Source: Paenibacillus montaniterrae
Lineage (GTDB): Bacteria; Bacillota; Bacilli; Paenibacillales; Paenibacillaceae
NCBI RefSeq assembly: GCF_018403185.1
Contig: NZ_BOSE01000001.1
Span: 682,001-746,000 of the forward strand
Length of the DNA stretch: 64,000 bases
Direction: 5' to 3'
Positions 41,539 through 52,015 of this stretch are shown here, piece by piece. The notes under the pieces are model-generated. The model worked only from the letters and a program-made list of their open reading frames with translations. It had not been told where the DNA came from and made no database searches. The translations under genes and the position numbers were made by a program. Every line of letters starts with the position of its first letter. The stretch's first letter is position 1.

Positions 41539-42777
41539 CTAGATGAGCTCACTTCGGCGCTTCAAGTGGAGATAGAGGACGATCGAGAGCACGCCGCAGA
41601 GCAGCGCACAGAAGCCAATAAACAAGTAGCCTGCCTGGTAGCCGCGCATTATCGCAAGCTGCGTCTCCCCGCCAAACATTTGTTTAACGACATTAACAAT
41701 TACTCCGATTATATAATTCCCCGCTACTGTGCCAACTCCCATAACGGTAACAATAAAGCTGATGACAACATCGCTGTCCTGCGGGTAGCGCTTGGAAATA
41801 AACGCCATTACCGTAGGATAAATTGGCGCAACACCTGCTCCCGCCAAGGCGAAGAAAATCGCTAAGCTCTCGCCGCCCAGCACTGCGATAAAGGTGCATA
41901 CAGCTGCGAAGAGCGAGACGATTATGACTGACAGCGTGTAGCCGATGCGGTCGATAATCGGCCCCAGCAGCAAGCGCGCCAACGAAAATCCGATAAAAAA
42001 CGAGGAAAGCATGCCAGAAGCAGATACTGTGCTCCATTGATAGCTCTTTTCAAGGAAATTAACGAGCCAGCCGCCAACAGACAGCTCTGAAATGACGCCA
42101 AACGTTAAAATCCCGACCAAAAGCCACAAGCTGCGGTCGCTCATGAGCGTGCGAAACGATTTTCGCTCATGCGGCTGCACTTCATCGCCCGGAAATTTGC
42201 CCAACAGAGCAGGTATGATTGGAATAAGTGAAAAAGCAAGTACGATAAAGTACATGAAGCGCCAGTCGATCGTATGTCCGGCTATCGAAAGACTCATTAA
42301 CCCGGTTGCTAGCAATGGCGCAATGATTGAGCTTAAGCCATAGAAAAAATGAGCAAGGTTCATCATCGTGCCTGTATTGCGCGTAAAGATGCGAGCCGCC
42401 AATATGGCAAGACCGATTTCCAGCATCCCGTTGCCAATATACAACAGGAAGGTAGAGCCAACAAGCCAGCCGTAGCTGTAGGAAAGCCAGATCAATACAC
42501 CGGCGAGCATCATTGAAGCGAAGGAAATGATCGAGGTCGCCTTGATCCCGATTTTGCGCACCATCAGCCCAGTGAACATGCATGCGATAAGATAGCCAAG
42601 CGAATTGAGCGACAGCAGCGTTCCAATTTGCGCTTCATCAAGCTGGAAGGATATCTGCATCCGCGGTATAGCTGGGCCTTTTATATTTTCTGACAAGCCA
42701 AATACGATAAAGCCCAAATATACCGTCAGTAGCTGCCAAATATAATTGCGTTTATGATTGAGTTTGCCGGTTGTCAT
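41539..42777 (-). CDS. Major facilitator superfamily transporter
   Basis: 412 residues with about 12 hydrophobic segments. Landmarks include the loop 2-3 motif GLMVRKIGIKATSI (MFS motif A), the central loop about 190-215 and GPIIDRIGYT after segment 8. The AIPRMQISFQLDEAQIGTLLSLNSLGYL start is similar to sugar/fucose-permease-like and YfkF/YbcL-like exporters. Substrate unknown. It starts 36 bases after the MarR gene, so both form an operon and MarR probably controls it. Confidence 0.9.
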   Translation of the reverse strand: MTTGKLNHKRNYIWQLLTVYLGFIVFGLSENIKGPAIPRMQISFQLDEAQIGTLLSLNSLGYLIACMFTGLMVRKIGIKATSIISFASMMLAGVLIWLSYSYGWLVGSTFLLYIGNGMLEIGLAILAARIFTRNTGTMMNLAHFFYGLSSIIAPLLATGLMSLSIAGHTIDWRFMYFIVLAFSLIPIIPALLGKFPGDEVQPHERKSFRTLMSDRSLWLLVGILTFGVISELSVGGWLVNFLEKSYQWSTVSASGMLSSFFIGFSLARLLLGPIIDRIGYTLSVIIVSLFAAVCTFIAVLGGESLAIFFALAGAGVAPIYPTVMAFISKRYPQDSDVVISFIVTVMGVGTVAGNYIIGVIVNVVKQMFGGETQLAIMRGYQAGYLFIGFCALLCGVLSIVLYLHLKRRSELI

Positions 42778-42813
42778 CTTCTACCCCTTTATGATGTCTT
42801 TCTCTGCTGAAAA

Positions 42814-43221
42814 CTACGAGGAGCTGGCCACCTTGCCCAGCAAATAAACGAGCAGCTGCTGGTTATGGGAGGATATGCGATCGAGCGATTGCTCAATAAT
42901 CGATTTGCGAATAGCCGAGCCTCTGACCGCCTCGGCGAAGCCTTTTTCAGTGACATGAATCCATACCACACGGCGATCCCGCTCATCTCGTTCCCGAGTA
43001 ATCAATTCATTCCGTTCCATACGATCCAATATCGTTGTAATGGCAGCAGGCGTCGTCGATAAATGCTGGATTAGATCGGACGGCTTCATCGCTTCAGCCT
43101 CCAGCAATAGCTCCAAAATATGTAGCTGTCCTTCGGTCAATGGGGCTAATTCTTGCTCCAGCGTAAGCTTCCAATCTCGAGAAAGCTTGTTCCACAGTTT
43201 AGAAAAATCTTCAGCGATCAA
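42814..43221 (-). CDS. MarR-family transcriptional regulator
   Basis: 135 residues from a TTG start preceded by GGTGGAG. The winged helix is typical: LTEGQLHILELLLEAEAMKPSDLIQHLSTTPAAITTILDRMERNELITRERDERDRRVVWIHVTEKG (in pieces, about 28-95), with the DRMERNELI recognition/wing region. It sits immediately upstream of the MFS gene. The region 43222-43426 upstream holds no gene. Confidence 0.92.
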   Translation of the reverse strand: MIAEDFSKLWNKLSRDWKLTLEQELAPLTEGQLHILELLLEAEAMKPSDLIQHLSTTPAAITTILDRMERNELITRERDERDRRVVWIHVTEKGFAEAVRGSAIRKSIIEQSLDRISSHNQQLLVYLLGKVASSS

Positions 43222-43426
43222 TGCTCCACCAACTTTCTGACAAGTTTATCTATGTTTAATTATACTGATCCTATTTGTCGAAAGAAAGATTAATGCAATT
43301 AATAGTTTACGATAAAATATGATAGATTGCGAACGCGTTTTCTACAAAGCTACATAAAATAGCGAAAGCTGCTGCGATATTTGACCAAATTTGCCATCTG
43401 CTGCTTGTCTGCTTAAAATTTTTATA

Positions 43427-43499
43427 CAAAAAAGCATTCTGCGTTTGAAACGACCGTTAAAGCTTTCCCTTATCCGGTCATTCCATAGCACAGAATGCT
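43427..43499 (-). terminator. Terminator of the parE-parC operon
   Basis: AGCATTCTGTG and CGCAGAATGCTTTTTT on the minus strand form the main stem, with inner GACCG/CGGTC pairing and a T-run. It begins nine bases after the parC stop. Confidence 0.85.
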
Positions 43500-43508
43500 A
43501 GTAAATCG

Positions 43509-45971
43509 TCAAGCCTCGGTATTCGGCTGGTGGATGCGCTCCGTCACTGAAAACAGCTGCAGCAGCTGCTCGTCCTTATCGAGCGCGAACAAGCTTTTGC
43601 CAGTCGCTTTCCGATCTTCAATAATCGTTTTCTCGGAGTTAATCAGATGCTTGACACCTTTAGTCGTAAATGCGGCAAGTTCAATTGGCTCGCGACAGTA
43701 GAACGCTGCAAACAGCCGCTCTCCATTGCTGCGAACACGCTTGCCTTGCTTGAATTCAAAGGTTTGAACGCCTTTGCCGCCCCGTCCCTGTATCGGATAA
43801 TCGAGCAGCAGCGTTCGCTTGCCGTAGCCGATATCCGACACAACGAGCACTTCACCCTCGTCATTGTCTACCCACAGCGCGGCAATAATTTCATCATCAT
43901 CCTTAAGCTGAATCCCTTTTACGCCGCCTGCAGCCCGTCCCATGCTGCTGACTTCATTTTCATAAAAACGAATTGACATGCCCTGCGCCGTAACGAGCAT
44001 AAGCTGCTGTGACTGGTCGCTCAAGGACACGGTGATCACTTCATCCCCGTTAGCCACCTTGCAGGCGACAATTGCCGTTGAGCGGCTCGTAGCGTATTCC
44101 TTAAGCTCGGTGCGCTTAACCTGGCCCCGCTTCGTGACAAACACCACCGATTGCTCCGCATTCAAGTCCTTGACCGGAATAATCGAGACGATGCTGTCAT
44201 CCTTCGGCAGCGGAATGATGTTGACAATCGCTGTACCGTTTTCCTTCCATTTGAACTCCGGCACCTGATGCACCGGCAGCAGGAAATATTGCCCGTTTTT
44301 GGTGAACAGCAGCAAATTGTCGAGTGTGTTGACAGACAGGCAGTGCGTAATAACGTCGCCTTCCTTCACGCCGGCGCTGTCTAGCTCTCCACCAGAGCGA
44401 GTATAGGACAGCATGCTTGTCCGCTTCACATAGCCCTCATGGCTAAATGTAACGAGCACATCCTCGGCGTTGACCAACACCTCAAGATTTACTTTGAGCT
44501 CCTCAATCTCGCGTTGAATTTCTGAACGGCGGTCGATGCTGTAGGTTGTTTTAATTTCCGTCAGCTCTTTCTCAATAACGGACAACAGCTTTTTCTCGCT
44601 TTCGAGAATGGAACGCAAATATTTAATTTTCTTCAGCGTCTCGCCATGCTCTTTTTCCAGGCTCGTAATTTCCAAGTTCGTCAAGCGATACAGCTGCAAC
44701 GTTAAGATCGCATCAGCCTGGCGCTCAGTAAACTGGAATTTGGCGATCAGGTTATCGCTTGCATCCGCACGGTTTTTTGACGCTTTAATCGTCTCAATTA
44801 CTTCATCGAGCAGGTTTAGCGCTTTGACGAGACCTTCCAGCACATGAGCGCGATCCTCTGCCTTCTCCAGCTCGTATTTCGTACGCTCGCTTACAACCTC
44901 TTTCTGATGCTCCACATAAGCGGATATTATGCCGATCAGACCAAGCTGCTGCGGCGCTTTATTAACAATTGCCACCATATTGAAATTGTATGTAACCTGC
45001 AGATCGGTTTTCTTCAGCAAATAAGCGAGAATTCCGTTCGCATCGGCATCCTTTTTCAGCTCGACCACGATTCGCAAGCCATTGCGTCCGCTCTCGTCCC
45101 GCACCTCGGCAATGCCCTCAACCTTTTTCTCGAGACGAATGTTTTCCATAGCGGTTACGAGCCGCGACTTGACGACCTGATACGGAATTTCAGTGATGAC
45201 AATTTGCTGCTTGCCGCCGCGCAGCGTTTCAATGCTCGTTTTGGAGCGAATATAGATTCGGCCTCTGCCCTTCTCATAGGCTTCTCGAATCCCTTCTCCG
45301 CCCATTATAATTCCCCCCGTTGGGAAGTCCGGGCCTTGCACAATCGTCATCATTTCATCAAGCGTAATATTCGGATTGCGCATGTAAGCGATGCTGGCGT
45401 CAATCACCTCGCCCAAATGATGCGGCGGAATTTCTGTAGCAAAGCCTGCTGAAATCCCGCTTACGCCATTAACGAGCAAATTGGGATAGCGGGCAGGCAG
45501 CACGACAGGCTCCTTGACGGTGTTGTCAAAATTGTCCTTGAACAACACGGTGCGCTTCTCAATATCGCGCAGCAGCTCCATCGCAATTTTGGACAGTCTC
45601 GCCTCGGTATAACGCATTGCCGCTGCCGGGTCGTCATCCTGCGAGCCCCAGTTTCCATGACCATCAATAAGCGGATGACCCATTTTCCAGGGCTGCGCCA
45701 TCCTTACCATGCCCTCATAGATTGAGGAGTCACCGTGCGGATGATAGTTACCCATCACATCGCCGACGGTTTTCGCCGACTTGCGATACGGCTTGTCCGG
45801 TGTATTGCCTGCATCATACATCGCGTACAGAATGCGGCGCTGCACTGGCTTCAAGCCGTCGCGCACATCGGGAATCGCGCGGTCCTGAATAATATATTTG
45901 GAATAGCGCCCGAAGCGGTCTCCTACGACCTCTTCGAGAAACGCCGGTAAAAACTGCTCTAATGTATCCAT
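43509..45971 (-). CDS. parC: DNA topoisomerase IV subunit A
   Basis: 820 residues. [39 protein letters not shown] start (here GRYSKYIIQ), quinolone-determining [12 protein letters not shown] with the sensitive Ser and Glu, catalytic tyrosine in [10 protein letters not shown] near residue 122, and a six-bladed beta-pinwheel at the C-terminus ([11 protein letters not shown]). It cuts and rejoins DNA to unlink chromosomes. Pairing with a ParE-type subunit 72 bases upstream decides topoisomerase IV rather than gyrase. Start after AGGAGCGAG. Confidence 0.95.
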   Translation of the reverse strand: MDTLEQFLPAFLEEVVGDRFGRYSKYIIQDRAIPDVRDGLKPVQRRILYAMYDAGNTPDKPYRKSAKTVGDVMGNYHPHGDSSIYEGMVRMAQPWKMGHPLIDGHGNWGSQDDDPAAAMRYTEARLSKIAMELLRDIEKRTVLFKDNFDNTVKEPVVLPARYPNLLVNGVSGISAGFATEIPPHHLGEVIDASIAYMRNPNITLDEMMTIVQGPDFPTGGIIMGGEGIREAYEKGRGRIYIRSKTSIETLRGGKQQIVITEIPYQVVKSRLVTAMENIRLEKKVEGIAEVRDESGRNGLRIVVELKKDADANGILAYLLKKTDLQVTYNFNMVAIVNKAPQQLGLIGIISAYVEHQKEVVSERTKYELEKAEDRAHVLEGLVKALNLLDEVIETIKASKNRADASDNLIAKFQFTERQADAILTLQLYRLTNLEITSLEKEHGETLKKIKYLRSILESEKKLLSVIEKELTEIKTTYSIDRRSEIQREIEELKVNLEVLVNAEDVLVTFSHEGYVKRTSMLSYTRSGGELDSAGVKEGDVITHCLSVNTLDNLLLFTKNGQYFLLPVHQVPEFKWKENGTAIVNIIPLPKDDSIVSIIPVKDLNAEQSVVFVTKRGQVKRTELKEYATSRSTAIVACKVANGDEVITVSLSDQSQQLMLVTAQGMSIRFYENEVSSMGRAAGGVKGIQLKDDDEIIAALWVDNDEGEVLVVSDIGYGKRTLLLDYPIQGRGGKGVQTFEFKQGKRVRSNGERLFAAFYCREPIELAAFTTKGVKHLINSEKTIIEDRKATGKSLFALDKDEQLLQLFSVTERIHQPNTEA

Positions 45972-46043
45972 CTATCTCGCTCCTAATACTTGGTATCGTA
46001 TAGCTTCCACGCCGTCATTGGCTGCTCTTGCGGAAGCACTCGC

Positions 46044-48008
46044 TTACTCATCATATTCTGTAAAGTCAACATTTTCGATGATCCAGCGCTTGCGAGGGTC
46101 AACCTTGTCGCCCATTAGCGTGGACACGCGGCGCTCTGCCTTAGCCGCATCCTCAATTTGCACCTGCAGCAAGGTTCGTGTATCTGGATTCATCGTTGTT
46201 TCCCACAGCTGGTCAGGGTTCATCTCACCAAGACCTTTGTAGCGTTGGAGCTCGTAGCCTTTCATTTCCTTCACATAATTTTGCAGCTGCTCATCAGTCC
46301 ACGCATAGCGAACCGTACTCAGCTTGCCGGATTTCTTCGTAATTTTATAAAGCGGCGGCTGAGCGATGTAGACACGTCCATTGTCAATGAGCGGACGCAT
46401 ATAGCGATAAAAGAACGTCAGCAGCAGCACTTGAATATGCGCGCCGTCGGTATCGGCATCCGTCATAATAATAATTTTGCTGTAGTTGCTCTCCTCTACG
46501 GCAAACTCCGAGCCAACTCCAGCGCCGATCGCCGAAATGATCGCGCGATACTCATCATTTTTCATAATATCGGCAAGCTTTGCCTTCTCCGGATTCATCG
46601 GCTTGCCCTTTAGCGGCAAAATCGCCTGATGCTTGGAGTCACGCCCTTGCTTGGCTGAGCCGCCGGCGGAGTCGCCCTCAACGATAAACAGCTCATTGCG
46701 GCTATAATCCTTCGATTGTGCAGGCGTCAGCTTTCCGCCAAGGTTGGAGCTCTCGCTGCGCTTCTTGCCAGAGCGAATTTCCTCGCGCGCCTTGCGGGCA
46801 GCCTCTCTAGCCTTCGCTGCCTGCACCGCTTTTTTCAGCAGCGATTGTGCAACCTGCGGATTTTCTTCAAGGAACACATTCATCCGCTCGGTTACTACCG
46901 TATCCACTGCACCGCGCGCAGACGAGCTGCCGAGCTGATCCTTCGTCTGTCCGACAAACTCGACCTCGGCCATTTTAGTATTGATTACGACGATCATGCC
47001 TTCACGCAAATCGTTGCCATCAAGATTTTTATCCTTTTCCTTCAATATGCCGACCTTGCGCGCATAGTCGTTCATTACGCGCGTATAGGCTGCCTTGAAG
47101 CCCGTTTCATGCGTACCGCCGCCGCGAGTCGGGATCGAGTTTACGAAGGATGCAATCGTTTCGGTATAGCCATCATTGTATTGAAAGGCGATTTCAACCT
47201 CAATATCATCCTTTTCTCCTGCAAAATGGATAACCTCATGCAGCACCGTTTTGCCTTCGTTCAAAAACTCAACAAATTGGCTTGCGCCGCCCTCATAATG
47301 AAATACATCCTGCGAGCCCGTACGCTCATCCTTAATCGTCACCTTCAGGCCGGAATTAAGAAAAGCGATTTCCTGCAGCCGTTCTGCCAGCGTATCATAA
47401 TTGAAGGAAATGCCGTTTTGGAACACCCGAATATCGGGCTTGAACGTAACCTTTGTACCTGTGCGATTGCTGTTGCCGATCACTTCCAGTCCCGTTACCG
47501 GCTCGCCAACATGCTCTTTTCCTTTCTTGTCTACCCAATATTCAAAGCGCTGCTTATAAACTTTTCCTTCGCGAAATATTTCTACTTCCAGGTACTCCGA
47601 GAGCGCATTGGTCACGGAAGCGCCTACACCGTGCAAGCCGCCTGATTTTTTATAGCCGCCGCCGCCAAATTTGCCGCCAGCATGCAAAATCGTAAATACA
47701 ACTTGCGGTGTAGGAATGCCAGACTTATGCATCGCAGTCGGAATGCCGCGTCCATTGTCCAAAATCGTAATTGAACCATTTTTATGTATTGTAACATCAA
47801 TAGCCGTGCAAAATTTAGCCAAATGCTCATCAACCGCATTGTCGACGATTTCCCATACAAGATGATGCAGCCCGGAATTTCCTGTGCTGCCAATATACAT
47901 CCCCGGACGTTTTCGTACTGCCGTTAATCCTTCTAATATTTGTATATCATCTGCACCGTATTGATTTTCTTTTTCTGCTTCCTTAAAAAGATCGATTTGC
48001 TCTGCCAT
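46044..48008 (-). CDS. parE: DNA topoisomerase IV subunit B
   Basis: 654 residues. GHKL ATPase (IVDNAVDEHLA, LDNGRGIPT, GLHGVGASVTNALS), transducer, and TOPRIM domain: FIVEGDSAGGSAKQGRDSK, IIIMTDADTDGAHIQVLLLTFFYRYM. The latter form, with GSEFAVEESNYSKIIIMTDADTD, is ParE-like rather than GyrB-like. It supplies ATP-driven strand passage to ParC. ATG follows GGGGGAAG; a sigma-A promoter lies 45-73 bases upstream of the start. Confidence 0.96.
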   Translation of the reverse strand: MAEQIDLFKEAEKENQYGADDIQILEGLTAVRKRPGMYIGSTGNSGLHHLVWEIVDNAVDEHLAKFCTAIDVTIHKNGSITILDNGRGIPTAMHKSGIPTPQVVFTILHAGGKFGGGGYKKSGGLHGVGASVTNALSEYLEVEIFREGKVYKQRFEYWVDKKGKEHVGEPVTGLEVIGNSNRTGTKVTFKPDIRVFQNGISFNYDTLAERLQEIAFLNSGLKVTIKDERTGSQDVFHYEGGASQFVEFLNEGKTVLHEVIHFAGEKDDIEVEIAFQYNDGYTETIASFVNSIPTRGGGTHETGFKAAYTRVMNDYARKVGILKEKDKNLDGNDLREGMIVVINTKMAEVEFVGQTKDQLGSSSARGAVDTVVTERMNVFLEENPQVAQSLLKKAVQAAKAREAARKAREEIRSGKKRSESSNLGGKLTPAQSKDYSRNELFIVEGDSAGGSAKQGRDSKHQAILPLKGKPMNPEKAKLADIMKNDEYRAIISAIGAGVGSEFAVEESNYSKIIIMTDADTDGAHIQVLLLTFFYRYMRPLIDNGRVYIAQPPLYKITKKSGKLSTVRYAWTDEQLQNYVKEMKGYELQRYKGLGEMNPDQLWETTMNPDTRTLLQVQIEDAAKAERRVSTLMGDKVDPRKRWIIENVDFTEYDE

Positions 48009-48052
48009 GATCTTCCCCCAATCAATAACCAGTCATTGTCATATCTTTAAGT

Positions 48053-48081
48053 ATTTTAGAGTAAATACTTGTCCACGTAAA
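48053..48081 (-). promoter_or_regulatory. Candidate sigma-A promoter of parE-parC
   Basis: Minus strand: TTTACG (48076-48081), 17-base spacer, TAAAAT (48053-48058). The rest of 48082-48221 holds no gene. Confidence 0.5.
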
Positions 48082-48221
48082 GCGAGCATACCTACAATAT
48101 AGTACGAAATTGGCGAATATAGCAAACATTAAGATTTGCTTATGCACAAAAATAGTGCTTTCGACCAATTTCTTAGCGTATCTTGATACGAACAAACATT
48201 CTATATGATTTTTAAATTTTT

Positions 48222-48271
48222 AGCAAGCAAGCAGGCTGTATCAGCTTCGCTCCATAGCCTGTTTGCTTGCT
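48222..48271. terminator. Hairpin between the M14 peptidase gene and parE
   Basis: AGCAAGCAAGCAGGCT and AGCCTGTTTGCTTGCT pair over 16 bp with one wobble. On the minus strand it follows the peptidase gene by about 38 bases, but AAAAATTT rather than a T-run follows, so termination is uncertain. Confidence 0.6.
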
Positions 48272-48309
48272 ATTCTGTCCTTTAGGTCCTCAGAGTTCCC
48301 AGTCACGCC

Positions 48310-49506
48310 CTAGCTATAGGCACTTTTCATTGCTTCAAGCAATATTGCAGTTGTCGCTTGCGATATACTCGGGAATTGGGATAGCGGCAGCGGGTTCTGC
48401 CCGGAGCCCAGCTCAATTGTAAAGCCAGGTCTGCGCCAATCCTGGATAAACCAATCCTTGTAGCCTGCTGTGCTGTTTACATTGCGTACAGCCTGATAAC
48501 CGCTGGCAGCCGCCATACGCTGTGCGTAAAGCTCTGATTCAGGCGGCTCGAGCCCCTGAAAGCCCCAATAAATCTCTTCTCCTTGGGTATGCAGCGCCAA
48601 AACGCGATTGAAGCTGCGCTCCCTTGTCAAGTCCGCAATCGCCTGCACCTCTGGCTCTGTGAGCGGCGCTTCGCCCGAATAATCCCGCGGAGCTGGCTGC
48701 TGCGGACCCTTGACAGCATCGACCTCCCACAACGCAGGGAACTGCTTGTTAAGGTCTACGCCGCGAATATTAGCCTTCCAGCCTGAAAAATCCGTTGAAC
48801 CGCCATTGATCTGCAGCACCTGTGAGCGATAAGGCTCCTCTGCAGGCGCTCCGTTAATAACCAGATTGACGCCGTCCGGATTAACCATAGGCACAAACGA
48901 AATCGTGTTCATGCTGTACAACGGATACACATATTGTCCATTTAACGGCTGACTATTCGTAACAGCCAGCATAAAATCGTTAATAAATTGCATAAGCGCG
49001 CCAGCAGTAATCCATTCATTCGCATGCATTGCTGCGTTAAAATGAATCTCGCTTGGACCGCTGCCCGCTCTCAGCTCAATAATATCTTTACCCATCACAC
49101 TGCTGCCAATGCTTTGTGTAGTCAAATTTGGATAAACTTGACGAAGCCGCTCAATATCCTGAAGCAGCTGATCATATGTGTAGTTTTTATTTCCGTTTAT
49201 AACGCGCCCCGTCACACGATGCGGCAGCATTATTTTCGTGCCGATCTGCAGTTGCTCCGTTTCCAGTGTAGGGTTGGACTGCAGCAGCAAATTCAGCGGA
49301 ATATTGTTTTGCCGTGCAATCTTCCAAAGCGTATCCCCTGCTACAACTGTATACTCATGCCATATATAGCCAGGAATTTGAACCAGGTCTCCTACCTGCA
49401 AAGTCGTTCCGAGTGAAGGATTGCTATCTAAAATGAGCTGCAGCGGCACATCGAACATCACACTATAGCCCCATAGCGAATCGCCTGGACGTACAGCAAT
49501 TTGCAT
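48310..49506 (-). CDS. LysM-containing M14 carboxypeptidase (gamma-D-glutamyl-meso-diaminopimelate endopeptidase type)
   Basis: The ATG at 49506 is 9 bases after GGGAGG (398 residues). Two LysM domains (about 1-46 and 50-97: VRPGDSLWGYS, VVAGDTLWKIA) bind peptidoglycan. The zinc-peptidase domain has HANEW (two zinc ligands), NPDGVNLV, RGVDLNKQFP, HTQGEEIYWG and the catalytic Glu in FTIELGSGQNPLP. This is the layout of Lysinibacillus endopeptidase I, which cuts the gamma-D-Glu-meso-DAP bond, often in spore cortex or recycling. No signal peptide is seen. Confidence 0.93.
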   Translation of the reverse strand: MQIAVRPGDSLWGYSVMFDVPLQLILDSNPSLGTTLQVGDLVQIPGYIWHEYTVVAGDTLWKIARQNNIPLNLLLQSNPTLETEQLQIGTKIMLPHRVTGRVINGNKNYTYDQLLQDIERLRQVYPNLTTQSIGSSVMGKDIIELRAGSGPSEIHFNAAMHANEWITAGALMQFINDFMLAVTNSQPLNGQYVYPLYSMNTISFVPMVNPDGVNLVINGAPAEEPYRSQVLQINGGSTDFSGWKANIRGVDLNKQFPALWEVDAVKGPQQPAPRDYSGEAPLTEPEVQAIADLTRERSFNRVLALHTQGEEIYWGFQGLEPPESELYAQRMAAASGYQAVRNVNSTAGYKDWFIQDWRRPGFTIELGSGQNPLPLSQFPSISQATTAILLEAMKSAYS

Positions 49507-49582
49507 CCTGATCATCCTCCCTTTCTGTTCTTAAGTAGGGTATGACAGTAGCCCAGAAAACGTTCCTCTTTTTCGAGCGGAT

Positions 49583-49751
49583 GTTCAAAAAGCACGACTT
49601 TGATGACGATGTAATGCTTTGCAGTGAATTCGACGGCGAATATGGCGCGCTAGCGAAAACTGCGGTGCTCACGTAGCTGGTGCCTACGCTGCGCTCCTCG
49701 TTTTCTACTAGCACGCCATCTTCTTGGTCCTGAAAGCCGAGCTTTTTGAAC
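49583..49751 (-). repeat. Type II palindromic repeat, copy C1
   Basis: Reverse-orientation copy. Ends are GTTCAAAAAG / CTTTTTGAAC: compared with array A both arms carry the matching T-to-C and A-to-G change. Inner stem GATGGCGTGCTAG / CTAGCGCGCCAT, GAAAAC / GTTTTC. Confidence 0.92.
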
Positions 49752-49767
49752 TTTCATTGGAGCGGTA

Positions 49768-49922
49768 GTTCAAAATGCTCGACTTTGATGACGATGATCT
49801 GCGCTGGAGCGTAGTCGGCGGCGAATCTTGGACGCTAGCGAAAATTCCGGTGCTCACGTAGCAGGTATCTACGCTGCGCTCCTCATTTTCTACTAGCGTC
49901 CAAGCTTCTTGATCTTGCCCTC
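49768..49922 (-). repeat. Type II palindromic repeat, copy C2 (left end replaced)
   Basis: Reverse orientation. It joins the type I unit through GAGGGCAAGATCAAGAAG, the same junction as copy B1. Inner stem CTTGGACGCTAG / CTAGCGTCCAAG is perfect, GAAAAT / ATTTTC. Confidence 0.92.
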
Positions 49923-50067
49923 AAAAAAGCACCAGCGGAGGAGCAAAGCATCTGAAAAACGAAGTGGGTCGCCTTTAACATCGTAATGCTACCTTAAAAA
50001 TTTAAAATAAAAGCATTACGATTTAAAAAGCGACTGGAGGTTGCTTTGCTCCGGAGCGCTGTAGTGC
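49923..50067 (-). repeat. Type I palindromic repeat, array C
   Basis: Reverse-orientation member with GGAGGAGCAAAGCATC and TTGCTTTGCTCCGG ends and inner ATCGTAATGC / GCATTACGAT arms. The AT-rich centre (49991-50011) differs from arrays A and B. Confidence 0.9.
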
Positions 50068-50085
50068 TAAACCTCAAGCATAAAG

Positions 50086-50133
50086 ATGGGCTGCCTAGAA
50101 TGCCAGTTTTCACTGACTTTCTGAGCAACCCAT
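50086..50133 (-). terminator. Terminator of yqkE
   Basis: Minus strand ATGGGTTGC-TCAGAA and TTCTAGGCAGCCCAT pair, with AGTCAGT/ACTGGCA inside a GAAA-closed hairpin and TTTATGC after it. Confidence 0.7.
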
Positions 50134-50147
50134 CATCATTCTAGTTA

Positions 50148-50435
50148 TTATTTATATTTGCTCCAGTTAGGGTCTGAATGCTCCAGCAGATAGTTAAAAT
50201 CGTTTTCCAGTCGCTTGCGCTCAGCCCGCTCCTGCTCTGCCTTGCGAGCAGCTTCTTCTTCACGTTTGGCCTGCTCCGCTTGCTTGGCTTGCTCGGCCTG
50301 TGCCTTCAGCTTGGCCAGCGTATCGGCATTGAGCAGCTCCTTTAAGCTTGCTCCGCCAGCATTTGCTTCATTGCCCTTGGGCTCCCGCGATTCATAGATG
50401 CGCTGCGCCGTATTTTTCTTTTGCTTTTTACCCAT
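50148..50435 (-). CDS. yqkE: YqkE-like (DUF3886) protein
   Basis: 95 residues: basic N-terminus (MGKKQKKN), SLKELLNADTLAKLKA, a long Ala/Glu/Lys/Arg-rich helix (about 45-78, likely coiled coil) and the conserved C-terminus NDFNYLLEHSDPNWSKYK. Matches the small YqkE family of Bacillales, function unknown. In Bacillus it is near yqkB; here yqkB is 17 kb away. ATG follows GCAGGTGAT. Confidence 0.85.
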   Translation of the reverse strand: MGKKQKKNTAQRIYESREPKGNEANAGGASLKELLNADTLAKLKAQAEQAKQAEQAKREEEAARKAEQERAERKRLENDFNYLLEHSDPNWSKYK

Positions 50436-50833
50436 TTTATATCACCTGCTTGCTTATAGTACACAAGGCTTTTCAGAAAGCCCTGCAAGGTTAGGTTATC
50501 GTTACAGATTTAATGAATCTGGACAACGTTAAACTTTCATATTTTGAGTATATGAAATTTAATGAATATTGATAGCGTTAAGGGCAGCAAAATGCTTCCA
50601 ACTCAGTAAAAATCGCTCGATAAGACGCTCTATATTCATTAGAATTGAGAAAAGCTCCATCTGCTACAAATAACGTTATCCAGCTTCCTTAGGCACAGAA
50701 AGACTAACCAGACACACCCTGACTAGTCAGACATAGCTAGACTAGCCAGACAAAATCAAACTTAGCCAAACTTGGCTAGACATAGCCAGACTAGACCACT
50801 TAACCAGACGCAGCCGCTCATTGTTCTAGCTGC
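50436..50833. other. Gene-free stretch with short repeats
   Basis: No gene seen. It holds two copies of a 27-base word (50506-50532 and 50555-50581, reading ATTTAATGAAT ... CGTTAA) separated by a hairpin TTTCATAT / ATATGAAA (50535-50557), a further TAACGTTATC at 50691-50700, and a degenerate tract built of AGCCAGAC/AGACTAG words (about 50698-50815) that ends at the purT 3' end. Confidence 0.7.
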
Positions 50834-52015
50834 TTACTCTGATCTTTTTATCATTAAGCATCCTGCCGCTTTAGCCGCCATGCCCCGCGCCTCCTCGACT
50901 GAGTCAGCACTGGATAGTGCGACAGCCATACGGCGCCCAAGCTTCGTTTCCGGCTTGCCGAATATGCGCACGGATGTATTGGGGATTGCCAATGCTTCCT
51001 CCAAGCCGCCAATCGTAAAGCTTTGCAGCTCTTCCGTTGCTTTTAGTGTATGCGTTGCTGCTGGCGTGAGCTGTCTAATCGTCGGAATTGGCAAGCCCAA
51101 AATGGCACGCACATGCAGTGCAAATTGCGATAAATCCTGCGAGGCCATTGTCACCATCCCTGTATCATGCGGGCGCGGCGACACTTCGCTAAACAGCACG
51201 CCGTCCTTTGTAAGAAACAGCTCGACGCCATAAATGCCGTAACCGCCCAACTCGTCTGTTATCGTTCGCGCAATATGCTGCGCCTGAATAAGCTGAGCTT
51301 CACTCATCGCATGCGGCTGCCATGATTCTATATAATCGCCATCGCGCTGCACATGTCCGATTGGATTGCAGAAGCTTGTCCCTGATACTGAACGAACGGT
51401 AAGCAGCGTAATTTCGGATTCAAATGCAATAAAGCCCTCGACGATGATCCGCCCCTTTTGCGTCCGTCCGCCTTCCATCGCATATGTCCAGCACTGCTCA
51501 ATCTCCGCTTCACTGCGGCAAATGCTCTGGCCTTTGCCAGACGAGCTCATTAATGGCTTGATCACACATGGAAAGCCAAGCTCATTTGCAGCCTCACGCA
51601 ATTCGTCAAGCGAATCGGCAAAGCGGTAAGGCGCCGTCGGCAGCCCTAATTCATCAGCAGCAAGCCTGCGAATGCCTTCACGATCCATTGTCAGCTTTGC
51701 TGCGCGTGCAGTCGGTACAACATGGTAGCCTTCCGCCTCTAATTCAACAAGTGTATCGGTTGCAATCGCTTCGATTTCAGGCACAATGTAATCTGGCTTT
51801 TCCTGTTCAATAATTGCCCGAATCGCTGCTCCATCCTGCATATTCGCCACATGGTAGCGGTGCGCAACCTGCATCGCCGGCGCATGCTCATAACGGTCCA
51901 CGGCAATCGTTTCTATCCCGAGACGCTGCGCTTCCAAAATTACCTCTTTGCCCAGCTCACCAGAGCCAAGCAGCAGCATTTTCTTTGCCTGACTTGAATA
52001 AGGCGCACCATACAT
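50834..52015 (-). CDS. purT: Phosphoribosylglycinamide formyltransferase 2 (formate-dependent)
   Basis: 393-residue ATP-grasp enzyme. It makes formyl-GAR from GAR, formate and ATP in purine synthesis. [20 protein letters not shown] (N-terminal nucleotide fold), [14 protein letters not shown] (ATP-binding loop near residue 155), [31 protein letters not shown] (split) and SPRPHDTG with catalytic/metal residues are all typical of PurT. It stands alone. ATG follows TAGGAGGAAT. No PurR box or guanine riboswitch was recognised in 52016-52191. Confidence 0.95.
   Translation of the reverse strand: MYGAPYSSQAKKMLLLGSGELGKEVILEAQRLGIETIAVDRYEHAPAMQVAHRYHVANMQDGAAIRAIIEQEKPDYIVPEIEAIATDTLVELEAEGYHVVPTARAAKLTMDREGIRRLAADELGLPTAPYRFADSLDELREAANELGFPCVIKPLMSSSGKGQSICRSEAEIEQCWTYAMEGGRTQKGRIIVEGFIAFESEITLLTVRSVSGTSFCNPIGHVQRDGDYIESWQPHAMSEAQLIQAQHIARTITDELGGYGIYGVELFLTKDGVLFSEVSPRPHDTGMVTMASQDLSQFALHVRAILGLPIPTIRQLTPAATHTLKATEELQSFTIGGLEEALAIPNTSVRIFGKPETKLGRRMAVALSSADSVEEARGMAAKAAGCLMIKRSE

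Noticed and set aside
48188..48202. CGAACAAACATTCT, similar to a LexA/DinR box
   Set aside because: It differs at conserved positions in the right half and lies far upstream of parE on the distal side of a hairpin, so SOS control is not supported.
49463..49714. Open frame of 83 codons on the minus strand across array C
   Set aside because: It runs from repeat C1 into the M14 gene in a different frame and has no counterpart in the other repeat copies.
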